Positions 1-7,638 are shown, numbered from the stretch's first letter. The stretch: DNA of 23,353 nt from JADKHR01 sp041917295 (GCA_041917295.1 JAYRXX010000015.1:1-23353), one strand, 5' to 3'. Numbers and translations are program-made. Notes: a model not told the origin generated them from the letters alone.

Positions 1-540
1 AATTCTGGTGGTGGTGATGGCCCCATCAGCAATATCGGTCGCGACGACATCGGTCAACGCCGCCCCGCTAATCGCCGGAAGGGGCCCGGTCAGTTTCGCG
101 GCGGTCATACCAGCAATCTTTTCGTCCGTCACCGCGTCGTTGACGATTTTGTTTGTCTTAATAGAGCCGTCTGCTACCGCCAATGCGTAGGGGGCCGATA
201 CAAGCCTTTGGCGAGGGGATAACTCTTCTCCGCCATCAACCGTTATCCCAACCAAGACCTCCTCATTCGAAAACCATGGGGTCTCAACAGGGACCAACAC
301 TGAAAATACCCCCTTTATCGGGGTGACCGGTAGGGATATTTCGGTGGAATTCAGCCTGATTCCGGATCCATTGTAAAATTTAAATCCAATTTGAACGGTT
401 GTCTCAATGGGATTTCCTTCTGGGGTGGTTATTTTCCCTTGATAATTAATAAAAAGCGGCGCATCGGCACACAAAAGGTTACCCGCTCCCAATATGGCAA
501 AAGCCATTAAAATTCTTCGAATTGAGTGGTTTTTTTTCAT
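1..540 (-). CDS. Exported surface/fibre-like protein, N-terminal part (runs off window)
   Basis: The minus-strand frame is open from an ATG at 540 to the window edge, so the first 180 residues are visible and the 3' part is missing. The N-terminus is a basic stretch (MKKNHSIRR) followed by a hydrophobic segment (ILMAFAILGAG), a plausible signal peptide. Residues 31-36 read INYQGK, the opening motif of many large surface proteins in Elusimicrobia- and Ignavibacteria-like genomes. A beta-rich region ending in SAPYALAVADGSI follows, then low-complexity Ala/Asp/Thr/Ile sequence (DAVTDEKIAG, ATDIADGAITTTRI) of the kind that precedes tail-fibre-like repeats. An AGAGGG-like ribosome site lies upstream. 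The exact function is not recognisable; cell-surface adhesion or structure is an inference. Confidence 0.7.
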   Translation of the reverse strand, partial: MKKNHSIRRILMAFAILGAGNLLCADAPLFINYQGKITTPEGNPIETTVQIGFKFYNGSGIRLNSTEISLPVTPIKGVFSVLVPVETPWFSNEEVLVGITVDGGEELSPRQRLVSAPYALAVADGSIKTNKIVNDAVTDEKIAGMTAAKLTGPLPAISGAALTDVVATDIADGAITTTRI

Positions 541-624
541 AGAGATAACCCTCTTTGAGCAATAGTTACTTCGCCTTAGTCATATGCGACATTACGGCCA
601 AAGATGGCTATTTTATGGGTCGGA

Positions 625-1080
625 CTAATTTGAATTGCGGGAAACGATTATTCCAAGGCAAGAAACGGAGCCGCATGCGCAGGGGACGGGGTCGTCTCGG
701 AAGGAATAGCCGTAGTTGTAAGTAATTTCTTCACCTTTCAGAATCGGTCGGACGGAGCAAAGCCAAATCTTTCCGCCGACATTGGTGCTTCGCGCGTTGG
801 GAGAACAGGAGTGGTTTGCGTGTCTGCCCAAATTCCAGGCGACCGAACCGTCGATGGATTCCCGCCGGTTCACACGAAAAATGAAGGGGTTTCCCCCCAG
901 AGCCAATTGGATTGCGTCTCCGTTGGACAAACGCGGGCCGGCGTATTCCACGATCATCGTGTTTTCAGGGATGTCTTGCCGGGCAAACAAACCTTTCCCG
1001 TGAATGGGCGAGTTGTTTGCAAACACCCACCGGTTATTGTCTCGCTTTGAAAAGGGTTTTGAAGAGGATTTTCGATTCAA
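625..1080 (-). CDS. SET-domain protein-lysine methyltransferase-like protein
   Basis: A 151-residue protein consisting almost only of a SET domain plus a short post-SET tail. Visible motifs are GKGLFA (28-33), the SAM-pocket motif NHSCSPN (89-95), EEITYNYGY (117-125) with the catalytic-type Tyr123, and a post-SET zinc motif with C134, C136 and C141 that would pair with C92. SET enzymes transfer methyl from S-adenosylmethionine to protein lysines; the substrate here is unknown. No in-frame ATG precedes the conserved core, so the most upstream usable start is TTG at 1080, with only a weak ribosome site. It sits 23 bases after the glutathione peroxidase stop on the same strand, so it is probably the third gene of that operon. 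SET domains are typical of eukaryotes and scattered in bacteria, often by transfer. Confidence 0.82.
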   Translation of the reverse strand: MNRKSSSKPFSKRDNNRWVFANNSPIHGKGLFARQDIPENTMIVEYAGPRLSNGDAIQLALGGNPFIFRVNRRESIDGSVAWNLGRHANHSCSPNARSTNVGGKIWLCSVRPILKGEEITYNYGYSFRDDPVPCACGSVSCLGIIVSRNSN

Positions 1081-1103
1081 CGTCGCGCCAACCCGTGCTG
1101 TTT

Positions 1104-1667
1104 CTATTGCCCCAAAGCGGAATGAATGGCCCGTTGAATTTCTTCCGACAATGGTTCTTGCCGAGTCCCAAACCGCGCGAGGACCTGTCCGTCTCGGCCA
1201 ATAAGGAACTTATTAAAGTTCCAAGAAATCGTCCCCGAATGGGCGGGGTTCGTTTCCTTGGAGGTGAGCCATCGATAAAGGGGGTGAATGTCTTTCCCTT
1301 TTACGGATATTTTTGAGAACATCGGAAATGTTACGTTATACTTGGTTGTGCAAAAAGTTTTAATTTCGTCGTCCGTCCCCGGTTCTTGCCACAAAAAATT
1401 GTTCGCCGGAAACCCAAGCACCACCAGGCCCCGATCTTGGTACTTTTGATAAAGAGATTCCAACCCCGCGTATTGGGGCGTGAACCCGCATCGACTGGCG
1501 ACGTTCACGACCAAAAGAACTTTGCCCTTGTAGACTTCCAACGAAACCGGCTCTCCGGAAATATCTTTCATGGTAAACTCGTAAATCGTTTTCATTTCTT
1601 GCCCCCGGGCAATTGTTGGGCAAATCACCGCCAGTCCAAAAAGGAAAGAACAAATAGTCGGTCTCAT
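1104..1667 (-). CDS. Exported glutathione/thioredoxin peroxidase (GPx family)
   Basis: A 187-residue GPx-fold peroxidase with an N-terminal signal peptide (about residues 1-22), so it probably acts in the periplasm reducing hydroperoxides. The catalytic Cys is C60 in NVASRCGFTPQY. The rest of the tetrad is visible as Q94 (in QEPG) and W149-N150 (SWNFNKF). C106 lies 46 residues after C60, the same spacing as the peroxidatic and resolving cysteines of yeast Gpx3 (36 and 82), which suggests a thioredoxin-type two-cysteine enzyme. The usual FPCNQF motif is FPANNF here, so its non-essential Cys is lost. The ATG follows the rhodanese stop by 5 bases with a TAAGG-type ribosome site, so the two are surely co-transcribed and form a redox/sulfur pair. 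Confidence 0.9.
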   Translation of the reverse strand: MRPTICSFLFGLAVICPTIARGQEMKTIYEFTMKDISGEPVSLEVYKGKVLLVVNVASRCGFTPQYAGLESLYQKYQDRGLVVLGFPANNFLWQEPGTDDEIKTFCTTKYNVTFPMFSKISVKGKDIHPLYRWLTSKETNPAHSGTISWNFNKFLIGRDGQVLARFGTRQEPLSEEIQRAIHSALGQ

Positions 1668-1672
1668 TTACC

Positions 1673-2080
1673 TTAATTCGTCGATTGCAAAGATTCGACC
1701 GGGAGTCCTTGTCGTGTCCATTCCTGGATTCCCCCCTTGAGGTTCAGAACCTTTTTGTAACCCTGCTGTCCCAAGATTTTCGATGCGGACACAGACCGAT
1801 TGCCGGATCGACAATAAACAAGAACGGGACGCTCTTTGTCCGCGGGAAGGTCCGCGAGCCGCTGTTCCAGTTCCTGCACAGGGATGAGGGTGGCGTTGGC
1901 CAGATGGCCCGCTTGATACTCGCCCTCGGTTCGAACATCCAACAAAAACGTGCCCGGGGTCTCCAGAATTTTAATGGCCTCGGCCGCGTTCACATCTTCG
2001 TAAACGCCGCCTTTGGCCACACAGCCCGTCAATACACCCAAAACCAAAAATAAAGAGCGGATCTGTTTTTTTATTTCCAT
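1673..2080 (-). CDS. Rhodanese-domain lipoprotein
   Basis: A 135-residue single-domain rhodanese with a lipoprotein signal: basic N-terminus, hydrophobic core and lipobox LTGC with the modified Cys at position 20. The rhodanese domain covers about residues 27-130, with D48-V-R50, the GHL motif and the active-site loop CRSGNR (catalytic Cys90). It probably transfers sulfane sulfur or handles persulfides at the envelope. It is the first gene of the operon rhodanese, GPx, SET. No Shine-Dalgarno is seen before the ATG. A TACAAT hexamer (2087-2092) ends only 6 bases upstream, so the message could start at or next to the AUG (leaderless); no good -35 accompanies it. Confidence 0.9.
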   Translation of the reverse strand: MEIKKQIRSLFLVLGVLTGCVAKGGVYEDVNAAEAIKILETPGTFLLDVRTEGEYQAGHLANATLIPVQELEQRLADLPADKERPVLVYCRSGNRSVSASKILGQQGYKKVLNLKGGIQEWTRQGLPVESLQSTN

Positions 2081-2153
2081 AGGGAAATTGTATTATTTTT
2101 TATCATTCGATTTCCTCAAATTGACGGGCAAACAGGATGTCAGGGATGCGCTT
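2081..2153. promoter_or_regulatory. Divergent intergenic region, rhodanese operon / nnrE
   Basis: This 73-bp AT-rich spacer separates two divergent genes. For the minus strand, TACAAT at 2087-2092 sits 6 bases before the rhodanese ATG and fits a leaderless start. For the plus strand, TTGACG at 2121-2126 resembles a -35 box but has no good -10 at normal spacing, and an AGGGA ribosome site lies just before the nnrE ATG at 2154. Only the positions of these hexamers are certain; promoter activity is inferred. Confidence 0.3.
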
Positions 2154-2852
2154 ATGGCAGAGTCTTCTTCCTCCTTAAAACTTCTTTCCGGTAAACGGTT
2201 TCGGTCCGTTTCCGTGGCGGTGATGCGGCGGCTCGACGCGAGGGCCATGGCCAACGGACTGTCGGCCGAAGTCTTGATGGAAAACGCCGGCCGGGCTCTG
2301 GCCGAAGCGGTTCTGATGTTTCCACACGCCCGGGCGCTTGTGGTCTGTGGTAGCGGAAACAACGGCGGCGACGGGTTGGTTGCCGCCCGTTGGCTTTTAA
2401 ACTTCCGCCGAAAAGTCCGTGTCATTCTGGCCCACTCCCCGGCTTCGTATAACAAAGAATGTTCTTCCCACTGGCGGGCTTTGATGGCTTGTCATTCGCG
2501 CTGGTTCCAGTGGACGCCCGGTTTTCGTTGCGTGGATTATGGGGAACCGGTAGTTGATGCTTTTTTAGGGATAGGCCTTCGCCCGCCCCTGCGGCCATCG
2601 GCTTTGGCGTTGATTGACTGGATAAACCGACGCAAGGGACCAAAAATTGCCGCGGATATTCCGTCTGGTTTGGACGCCGACAGCGGCCGTCCTTTGGGCT
2701 CGGCTGTCCGGGCAGACTTGACCGTGGCCATGGGTCTCCCCAAAAAAGGTCTTGTGGCCATCCAGGCCCGTCCCTATGTCGGGAAGTTGTTCGTCGGGAA
2801 TTTGGGGGTCCCGTTTACCCCTCAGTCCCAACAGTCGAGTCAGATCGGGTAA
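2154..2852 (+). CDS. nnrE: NAD(P)H-hydrate epimerase (YjeF N-terminal domain)
   Basis: A 232-residue protein consisting of the YjeF_N Rossmann-like domain only; the dehydratase (NnrD) half found in many bacterial fusions is absent. It epimerises damaged (R)-NAD(P)H hydrate so the dehydratase can repair it. Visible signatures are LMENAGRALAE (41-51), the nucleotide loop CGSGNNGGDG (65-74), VVDAFLGIG with catalytic-type D134, and DIPSGLDADSG near 163-173, a potassium/substrate region. The ATG at 2154 is chosen because an AGGGA site precedes it and the family needs only about 20 residues before the first helix; the frame is open further upstream but that part lacks conserved sequence. It is divergent to the rhodanese operon and convergent with the beta-barrel gene. 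Confidence 0.88.
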   Translation: MAESSSSLKLLSGKRFRSVSVAVMRRLDARAMANGLSAEVLMENAGRALAEAVLMFPHARALVVCGSGNNGGDGLVAARWLLNFRRKVRVILAHSPASYNKECSSHWRALMACHSRWFQWTPGFRCVDYGEPVVDAFLGIGLRPPLRPSALALIDWINRRKGPKIAADIPSGLDADSGRPLGSAVRADLTVAMGLPKKGLVAIQARPYVGKLFVGNLGVPFTPQSQQSSQIG

Positions 2853-2880
2853 GGGGAGATGTCCATTTCGCCCCCTTTTT
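2851..2880 (+). terminator. Probable intrinsic terminator after nnrE
   Basis: Directly at the nnrE stop, AAGGGG (2851-2856) can pair with CCCCTT (2872-2877) and is followed by a run of T. The loop is long and the stem only six pairs, so this is moderate evidence. It lies in the 26-bp gap between two convergent genes and would protect each from read-through. Confidence 0.45.
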
Positions 2881-3490
2881 ACATGCGCAAATGGGCGAGG
2901 ATGTTGAATGTGCCGCCGCCATTCACATCACCGACCTTGAAAAAGAAATGTTGATAGTCCAGGCTCATGCCCAACATGGCGCCCTGAGATACTTTCATGT
3001 CGAAACCCAGCCCGATCAGCAATGTGGGGCTAATGTCTTCTTCGTTGGTGCCTTGAACAACAGCGGGTCCAGAAACCGTTGAATTATCGATGTTTACTTG
3101 CGTGCGCGCCAACCCCAATCCCGTTTTAAGAAAAGGAGACGCGCTCCCTTTGGTGGAAAGATTGCGGTGAGACATGAGCAGGGTGCTTAAAACGCTGACC
3201 TCGGTGTCCACTTGATCTTTGGAGGCTTTGCCGAAAGAATAATAACTCACGCCGACTCCATAGCTCAAGTTTCGATCGACCTCGTGCATCACCTGCGCTC
3301 CAAAAAAAAGGCCTGTGTCCGAAATGTCCGCCAAATCCCCCACGGCCGGAATGGCGAGCCCGATTTGTGAAAACACTTCCGATGTGTTGGGCGGGGTTTC
3401 GGCAGACGCTGAAAAAGAGTTCCCGCTAAAAAACCCAATTGAGACCAAGACTAACGCAAACAATTTAATTTTCTTTCCGATAGGAGACAT
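2879..3490 (-). CDS. Outer-membrane beta-barrel protein, small
   Basis: A 203-residue exported protein with a clear signal peptide (basic MSPIGKKIK, hydrophobic FALVLVSIGFF, cleavage near SFSASA). The mature part shows alternating hydrophobic/polar strands with aromatic residues typical of 8-strand barrels (GVGVSYYSF, SPFLKTGLGLA, GLGFDMKVSQGAMLGMSLDYQHFFF) and ends NILAHLRM, a barrel-type last strand. It may belong to the OmpW/OmpA-like porin superfamily, but no specific family is certain and the ligand is unknown. A good ribosome site (TGGAGGAATC) precedes the ATG. It is transcribed alone from the long spacer at 3491-3797. Confidence 0.7.
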   Translation of the reverse strand: MSPIGKKIKLFALVLVSIGFFSGNSFSASAETPPNTSEVFSQIGLAIPAVGDLADISDTGLFFGAQVMHEVDRNLSYGVGVSYYSFGKASKDQVDTEVSVLSTLLMSHRNLSTKGSASPFLKTGLGLARTQVNIDNSTVSGPAVVQGTNEEDISPTLLIGLGFDMKVSQGAMLGMSLDYQHFFFKVGDVNGGGTFNILAHLRM

Positions 3491-3797
3491 TGTGATTCCT
3501 CCAGAATGTAAGTTGATTCACCTCGATCGTGAACCCATCCCATTATTTCAAATTTCGGATGGTTCTTCTCAAAAAAATTAAATGGCTGCATAATTCGCAA
3601 GTGCTAACGGAAGAAAGCGGCACAGGCAATACCTAATTACCAAAATGCGTCCCCCATTTGTAAAGTATTCCGCCCCACAGTTCATGAGGTGTTACGTTGC
3701 ACCAGAACACTCGATTTGAAGAGTCCGAGCCAGGCGAACAACATCAGCCGTTAAAGAGTCTTAACTTTGTTGAAGGATTAATTTATTCCCGCCTTCT
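3491..3797. other. 307-bp intergenic region without a recognisable gene
   Basis: AT-rich, with no supported reading frame. It lies between the DUF1254 stop and the start of the barrel gene. On the minus strand, TTGAGA (3567-3572) and AATAAT (3542-3547) could form a promoter for the barrel gene, though the 19-base spacing is not ideal. Two short inverted repeats are visible: GGTG/CACC around TTACGTTG (3688-3703) and a GTTAA/TTAAC palindrome (3750-3765). Neither has a terminator T-run. Confidence 0.4.
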
Positions 3798-5324
3798 TCA
3801 TTTCTCCAATTCGATTTCGCCCGGTTTCCACGTTTTGTCAAACCACGGTTGGAGGGGGCCATACAGGCGCAGGATGACATTCCAGCCTTTGCCGGGGACG
3901 GTCTGCACCCAGTTCGCCTCGTGTCCGGCAGGCGGCTTCGGGCCGAACCAAACATCGACCGACGAGTCGGGATTGATCACGATGCCTTGGGTCTGACTTC
4001 CGATGCTGGGGAACCGCACATCGGTTTGAAGCATCGATCGGGTTTGGTTGTCGTATAAGACAAACGACCAGAATTTATTGACGGGGATGTTGGGCGGGAG
4101 GTGGATCTTGTAGGTTTTTCCCCCATCGAGCGGCCTGCCCTGAGAATCCACGAATGCGCAGGCATATTGGGAGCCCGCGCCAACCATCTTCGCGGACATG
4201 GCTGGACTGACGCCCGTGGCGTAGTAAAAGAACATAGTTCGCGCGTCCAAGTTGCGTACGCCCGCCTGAGAGAGGAATTCATGGCTTCCGCCTATGAAGG
4301 GCGTAATCCAGGCGCTGTTTGGGAAAAGGGGGGCATCCTTGAGACGGCTCTTGAACACAATGGCCCTCGCGGTGGCATTGCCGACGGATGCGGCCTCTGT
4401 GAGTATTTTTTTCATCCGGGCATCCGGCGCAAAGGGTTTGCCTTTTTCTATGCCAATGGCAGCAAGCAGGCCGAGCGTCTCCGGGTTGAGCGCCTCATTG
4501 GGTTCTTCTTGAACAAGATGGTTGATCTCCTCGAAGAATGAAAAATCATTCGCGTGAATCGTGTTAAACGCCGTTCCGGAGACATTGATAAACTTCATCG
4601 GCGGCGGATTTTTGGCCATCGTCAACGGATAAACTTTGGCGAACCTTTTCGTGTTTTCCACCGCCGGTTTGGGGTCGCCGTTCACAAGGAATCCGCGCCA
4701 AAAATAGATATTGCCGAATGTCGCCGATCGGAGAACAAAGTAACCTTCCGGCACATTACCCTTGTATCCGGGAGGCAGAAGAAGAAACTTCCCCCCCTTC
4801 CCTTTGTCCGGGCCCACGTTGCCCAGATCGCCGACGTAGTTGAACCAGTGGTCGTCAATGAGGCCGAGGATGTTCGGGGGAGTCTCAATGACCAGCGGCC
4901 CGTCCTTCAAGTCCAGCCACATCAAGTTATAAACGGTTTCAGTGTTCGCCGTAAGGAACAGAGACTTTGAGTCCATCCGGGTTTCCATAATAAGGACGGT
5001 CTGGTTGTTCGCTCCCTGGTCGCGGAACCCTTTGCGGAGCGCATAGACCGACGCGCCCGGCATGGCGTTCAAGAACGCCTCCACTCCGCGCGAGAAATCG
5101 AGGTGGTCATAAACTTTCTCAATAGTGGCCTCATCCGGGAACCCATCGAAGAATCTGAGCGTCCCCAGCCTGGATTCGACAGACTCCGGGGTGGTGATCT
5201 CCGCCGGGATGACCGTTGACATTTTCATCTTAGAACCGCTTTGGACATCAGCGGCGAACACGATGAAGGCAAGCGCCCCAATGAGGACGGAATTAATGAA
5301 ACTTTTCACGTATATGACTTTCAT
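3798..5324 (-). CDS. Exported DUF1254/DUF1214 protein
   Basis: A 508-residue protein with a signal peptide (about 1-25), so periplasmic or outer-surface. The DUF1254 domain occupies roughly residues 60-200 (TANTETVYNLMWLDLKDGP, NILGLIDDHWFNYVGDLG) and the DUF1214 domain the C-terminal third (KIHLPPNIPVNKFWSFVLYD, PDSSVDVWFGP, GWNVILRLYGP). This two-domain arrangement is common in proteobacteria and some other phyla, but its biochemical role is not established. A GGAG ribosome site precedes the ATG. It follows the amidohydrolase on the same strand after 97 bases, so the two may be co-expressed and work on the same exported substrate, which is inference. Confidence 0.87.
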   Translation of the reverse strand: MKVIYVKSFINSVLIGALAFIVFAADVQSGSKMKMSTVIPAEITTPESVESRLGTLRFFDGFPDEATIEKVYDHLDFSRGVEAFLNAMPGASVYALRKGFRDQGANNQTVLIMETRMDSKSLFLTANTETVYNLMWLDLKDGPLVIETPPNILGLIDDHWFNYVGDLGNVGPDKGKGGKFLLLPPGYKGNVPEGYFVLRSATFGNIYFWRGFLVNGDPKPAVENTKRFAKVYPLTMAKNPPPMKFINVSGTAFNTIHANDFSFFEEINHLVQEEPNEALNPETLGLLAAIGIEKGKPFAPDARMKKILTEAASVGNATARAIVFKSRLKDAPLFPNSAWITPFIGGSHEFLSQAGVRNLDARTMFFYYATGVSPAMSAKMVGAGSQYACAFVDSQGRPLDGGKTYKIHLPPNIPVNKFWSFVLYDNQTRSMLQTDVRFPSIGSQTQGIVINPDSSVDVWFGPKPPAGHEANWVQTVPGKGWNVILRLYGPLQPWFDKTWKPGEIELEK

Positions 5325-5361
5325 CGTAAGCGGCTCCTTTCTGAATCCAAAGAATTGACGA

Positions 5362-5377
5362 TTGGCTTTTCAGCCAA
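5362..5377. repeat. Short perfect hairpin between amidohydrolase and DUF1254 genes
   Basis: TTGGCT and AGCCAA form a six-pair stem with a TTTC loop. It sits in the 97-bp spacer. No T-run follows on the minus strand, so it is more likely an RNA-stability or processing element than a terminator. Confidence 0.35.
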
Positions 5378-5421
5378 CCTGCCGAGCACCGTCTCTATTT
5401 GATCTCTTCATGGAGGCCACT

Positions 5422-7101
5422 TTATTTACCATTCAGCGCTTTTTCAGCGCCGGTGTCGTCGACTCCATGCATGTCAGGCACATTGATCGCGTGATCGCCA
5501 AGCCACTTGTTGACCGTCACTGGCTCAAAGCGCCCCTTGGCCTCTACGGGGAAACGGATCGCTTGACCGGGCTTGACCGGCAGGACCTTGCCCTTGTTCA
5601 CGACGATGGTGCCGTTCACGATCACATAGGGAATGCCTGTCGGGGGGAGTCCGTTCTCGCCGGCCTTGTAAGTGGCGTTGGCTTTGACGGTCTTGGGGTT
5701 GAACAAGGTCAGGTCGGCGATCTTGCCGACTTGCACACGGCCGCGTTCCTTCATCGCTTCAAGCCCCGTGTCTCCCAGGTGCTTGGCGGACCAGTAACTT
5801 AGCTGCGAAAGGGTGAACATAAGAGGCACCCCTTGTTCTCGGGCCATCTGCAGCGTCGTTGAATAGCTGGAGCCCGTGCGCGGGTGACCGGCATAACGCG
5901 AAACATCTGCGTCCCAGGGCAAAATTTTGCCGTCCTTGTCGAGCCCCACCATGGCATCCGACCCCACCACCATTTCGGGCATGGTGAGCCAGTAATTGAT
6001 CCAGGCTTTTCGAGCCGGAATATGGGCCACGATCGTAAGGCCCGGGCGTTCTTTTACGGCTTTAAGGTATTCGTCTTTGGTCAGGAATTTGTCAGCGGTG
6101 GGGTCGTAAATGGTTTCTTCATACTTGTACCCATTCTCCTTTTCCCACAGTTCAGGCCGAAGAAAATCGGCGCTGACTAGAGTCGATCCGGCCGCGAAGG
6201 GATAATACTCACCCCAAACGTTGTGGCCCTGAGCGCGGGCCAGCTTAAGCTTCTCTTCGTTTTCCCACCATCCGTAATCATTGTCATGCGCTAGGATCAT
6301 GGGCGCGCGAAACAGCATGGCGTTGGTCAGTATTTCATCAAGAGCAATCGGCGCTTCGGTCGGTGTCTGTGAACTCAAATGATAGCGGGTATGGACCGAT
6401 ACCAGTCGGCCATATCGGGCCGCGGTGCGCTGGGTCTCAAACAATTCATAGCTGGTTAATCCACGCGCCATGTAGGCTGCCGGAACGCCAATCCCGAGCG
6501 CTCCTTGGCGAAGATCCTCATCAAGGAGCTTCATGACCTGGTTCATCTGTTCGATGTTGCTGCGCGACAGGGACCAACCGGCAACTCCGTCTTCCCTAGC
6601 TTTACCGCCATAAATAAATAGATTAGTGGCGTCGACCACTCCTTCGGTCTTAATCTCGGGATCATGCACACACAGACGGGCCGCGCCCAAAGCCGATGTG
6701 GTCCCGTAATTGAATTGGCACCCGTTTTTATCCCTTTCGGCATACCAATCGGCCACGGGCATGGCGCCGGCCTCAAGGTCCATGCCTGTCGTAATGCCGT
6801 CTGCCACACCAACCTTCGTTCCGAATACGTCCACGGCATGAAAGTGGGTGTCGATAAACCCCGGCGCCACCACCAGGCCTTTAGCATTGATGGTTTCCTT
6901 GCCCTTGATCTTGTCTTTATTGATGACGGCGATTCGGCCGTCTCGAATGCCCACGTTGGCAATATCGTCGAACATCGTCTCCGGGTCCATGACCCGGCCA
7001 TTCAAAATAACAAGGTCGTACGTCGGTTCCGCCGCAAACGTGGTCCCTACAGTATTGAACGACATGAACGTGACTATGGCCAATACAAATATTCGTTTCA
7101 T
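5422..7101 (-). CDS. Exported amidohydrolase, D-aminoacylase-like
   Basis: A 559-residue metal-dependent hydrolase with a signal peptide (MKRIFVLAIVTFMSF, cleavage near TTFAAE). It belongs to the amidohydrolase superfamily, near the N-acyl-D-amino-acid deacylase/dihydroorotase-like group. Residues 80-88 give PGFIDTHFH, the HxH metal motif. Later come LAHDNDYGWW and VAHIPA with likely metal His residues, GSDAM with the catalytic-type Asp, and the closing GKIADLTLFNP strand typical of D-aminoacylases. The natural substrate cannot be read from the sequence; an N-acylated amino acid or related amide in the periplasm is the best guess. A GGAG site precedes the ATG, and a promoter-like TTGACA lies upstream. 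Confidence 0.85.
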   Translation of the reverse strand: MKRIFVLAIVTFMSFNTVGTTFAAEPTYDLVILNGRVMDPETMFDDIANVGIRDGRIAVINKDKIKGKETINAKGLVVAPGFIDTHFHAVDVFGTKVGVADGITTGMDLEAGAMPVADWYAERDKNGCQFNYGTTSALGAARLCVHDPEIKTEGVVDATNLFIYGGKAREDGVAGWSLSRSNIEQMNQVMKLLDEDLRQGALGIGVPAAYMARGLTSYELFETQRTAARYGRLVSVHTRYHLSSQTPTEAPIALDEILTNAMLFRAPMILAHDNDYGWWENEEKLKLARAQGHNVWGEYYPFAAGSTLVSADFLRPELWEKENGYKYEETIYDPTADKFLTKDEYLKAVKERPGLTIVAHIPARKAWINYWLTMPEMVVGSDAMVGLDKDGKILPWDADVSRYAGHPRTGSSYSTTLQMAREQGVPLMFTLSQLSYWSAKHLGDTGLEAMKERGRVQVGKIADLTLFNPKTVKANATYKAGENGLPPTGIPYVIVNGTIVVNKGKVLPVKPGQAIRFPVEAKGRFEPVTVNKWLGDHAINVPDMHGVDDTGAEKALNGK

Positions 7102-7117
7102 ATTAGCTGTCTCCTTT

Positions 7118-7225
7118 TTAGCTGGTTAAATTCAGCTCGGTCTTCTTGTCAATCACCCTGTCCTTCATGATGAGCAAGAGGAAATTGGCGATCGCCAGTC
7201 CATATACAGGTTTCAAAGGGTTCAT
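7118..7225 (-). CDS. Possible 35-residue membrane peptide or truncated gene tail
   Basis: A short minus-strand frame from ATG at 7225 to TAA at 7118, bounded upstream by an in-frame TAG. It encodes a charged N-terminus, a hydrophobic stretch (VYGLAIANFLLLIM) long enough to approach a membrane helix, and a basic/acidic tail (KDRVIDKKTELNL). The composition looks like real coding sequence, either a small membrane peptide or the surviving C-terminus of a lost transporter. Its stop is fused to the ribosome site of the amidohydrolase (TAAAAAGGAG), a typical operon junction. The start codon lies in the loop of the hairpin at 7211-7238. No family is recognised. Confidence 0.35.
   Translation of the reverse strand: MNPLKPVYGLAIANFLLLIMKDRVIDKKTELNLTS
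7125..7152 (-). promoter_or_regulatory. Candidate sigma70-type promoter for the amidohydrolase
   Basis: On the minus strand a perfect TTGACA (7147-7152) is followed after 16 bases by TTTAAC (7125-7130), giving a leader of about 18 bases with a GGAG ribosome site. It overlaps the 3' end of the small frame at 7118-7225, so the two readings compete. Confidence 0.42.
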
Positions 7226-7238
7226 CCCCTTTTTGAAA
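7211..7238. repeat. Hairpin TTTCAAAGGG / CCCTTTTTGAAA
   Basis: The arms 7211-7220 and 7227-7238 pair with a two-base bulge. On the plus strand the hairpin is followed by TTCTATTTT and looks terminator-like, but no plus-strand gene precedes it. On the minus strand it would place the ATG of the 35-residue frame in the loop and could control its translation. Confidence 0.35.
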
Positions 7239-7460
7239 TTCTATTTTATAGTTGGCAATTTGAAAACACCACGCCTCGCAAAAAAAATGAACCGTAAGGT
7301 GATTCCGACCCTTGGTCTTTGGGCGTCCGGAGAATTAGATTGAAGCCGTTTCCTGTCGACTGTCTGATAAATCCGATGTCGGGCGAAGGCAAGAAATGGG
7401 TTGACGGGAAATTTTTCATAGCGCGGAATAAATAGAGTGGCCCCGCTGGTCGCCGCGATA

Positions 7461-7638
7461 GGGGTCGACGGGATTTCCCCTTCCCCCGCCGCCTATCGGA
7501 GGCTCCTCCAGGGGCCGGCCGCCCTCGCTTCTTCTGCCCATGGGCAGCGCTCGGGTCGGCTTCAAATCCCGAGACTCGACCCTTTAAAACAAAAAACCCT
7601 CGCCAAATCATCAGCGAGGGTTTCTTGTTTTAAATGGC
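7461..7638. repeat. 178-bp tandem repeat, distal copy (tRNA-Asp tail plus inverted-repeat element plus terminator)
   Basis: The first of two adjacent 178-bp copies. It starts with 16 bases identical to the 3' end of tRNA-Asp (7461-7476). A GC-rich core follows with the palindrome CTGCCCATGGGCAG and an end (7564-7582) that mirrors the start: GGGTCGA-GGGATTT against AAATCCC-TCGACCC with a small insert. The terminator palindrome closes the unit. Only two differences from the second copy were seen (7500 a/c, 7609 c/g), so the duplication is recent or kept homogeneous. Confidence 0.92.
7583..7634. terminator. Bidirectional terminator palindrome, distal copy
   Basis: A 52-bp near-perfect palindrome with two 21-base arms (AAACCCTCGC against GCGAGGGTTT at the core) around a 10-base loop. 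Both strands end in T-rich tracts, so it should stop transcription both ways. It is a duplicate of the tRNA-Asp terminator. Confidence 0.8.

Noticed and set aside
7246..7611. Open minus-strand frame of 121 codons
   Set aside because: It lies over the 178-bp repeat and a terminator palindrome, with Arg/Pro-rich random-looking sequence and no family features.
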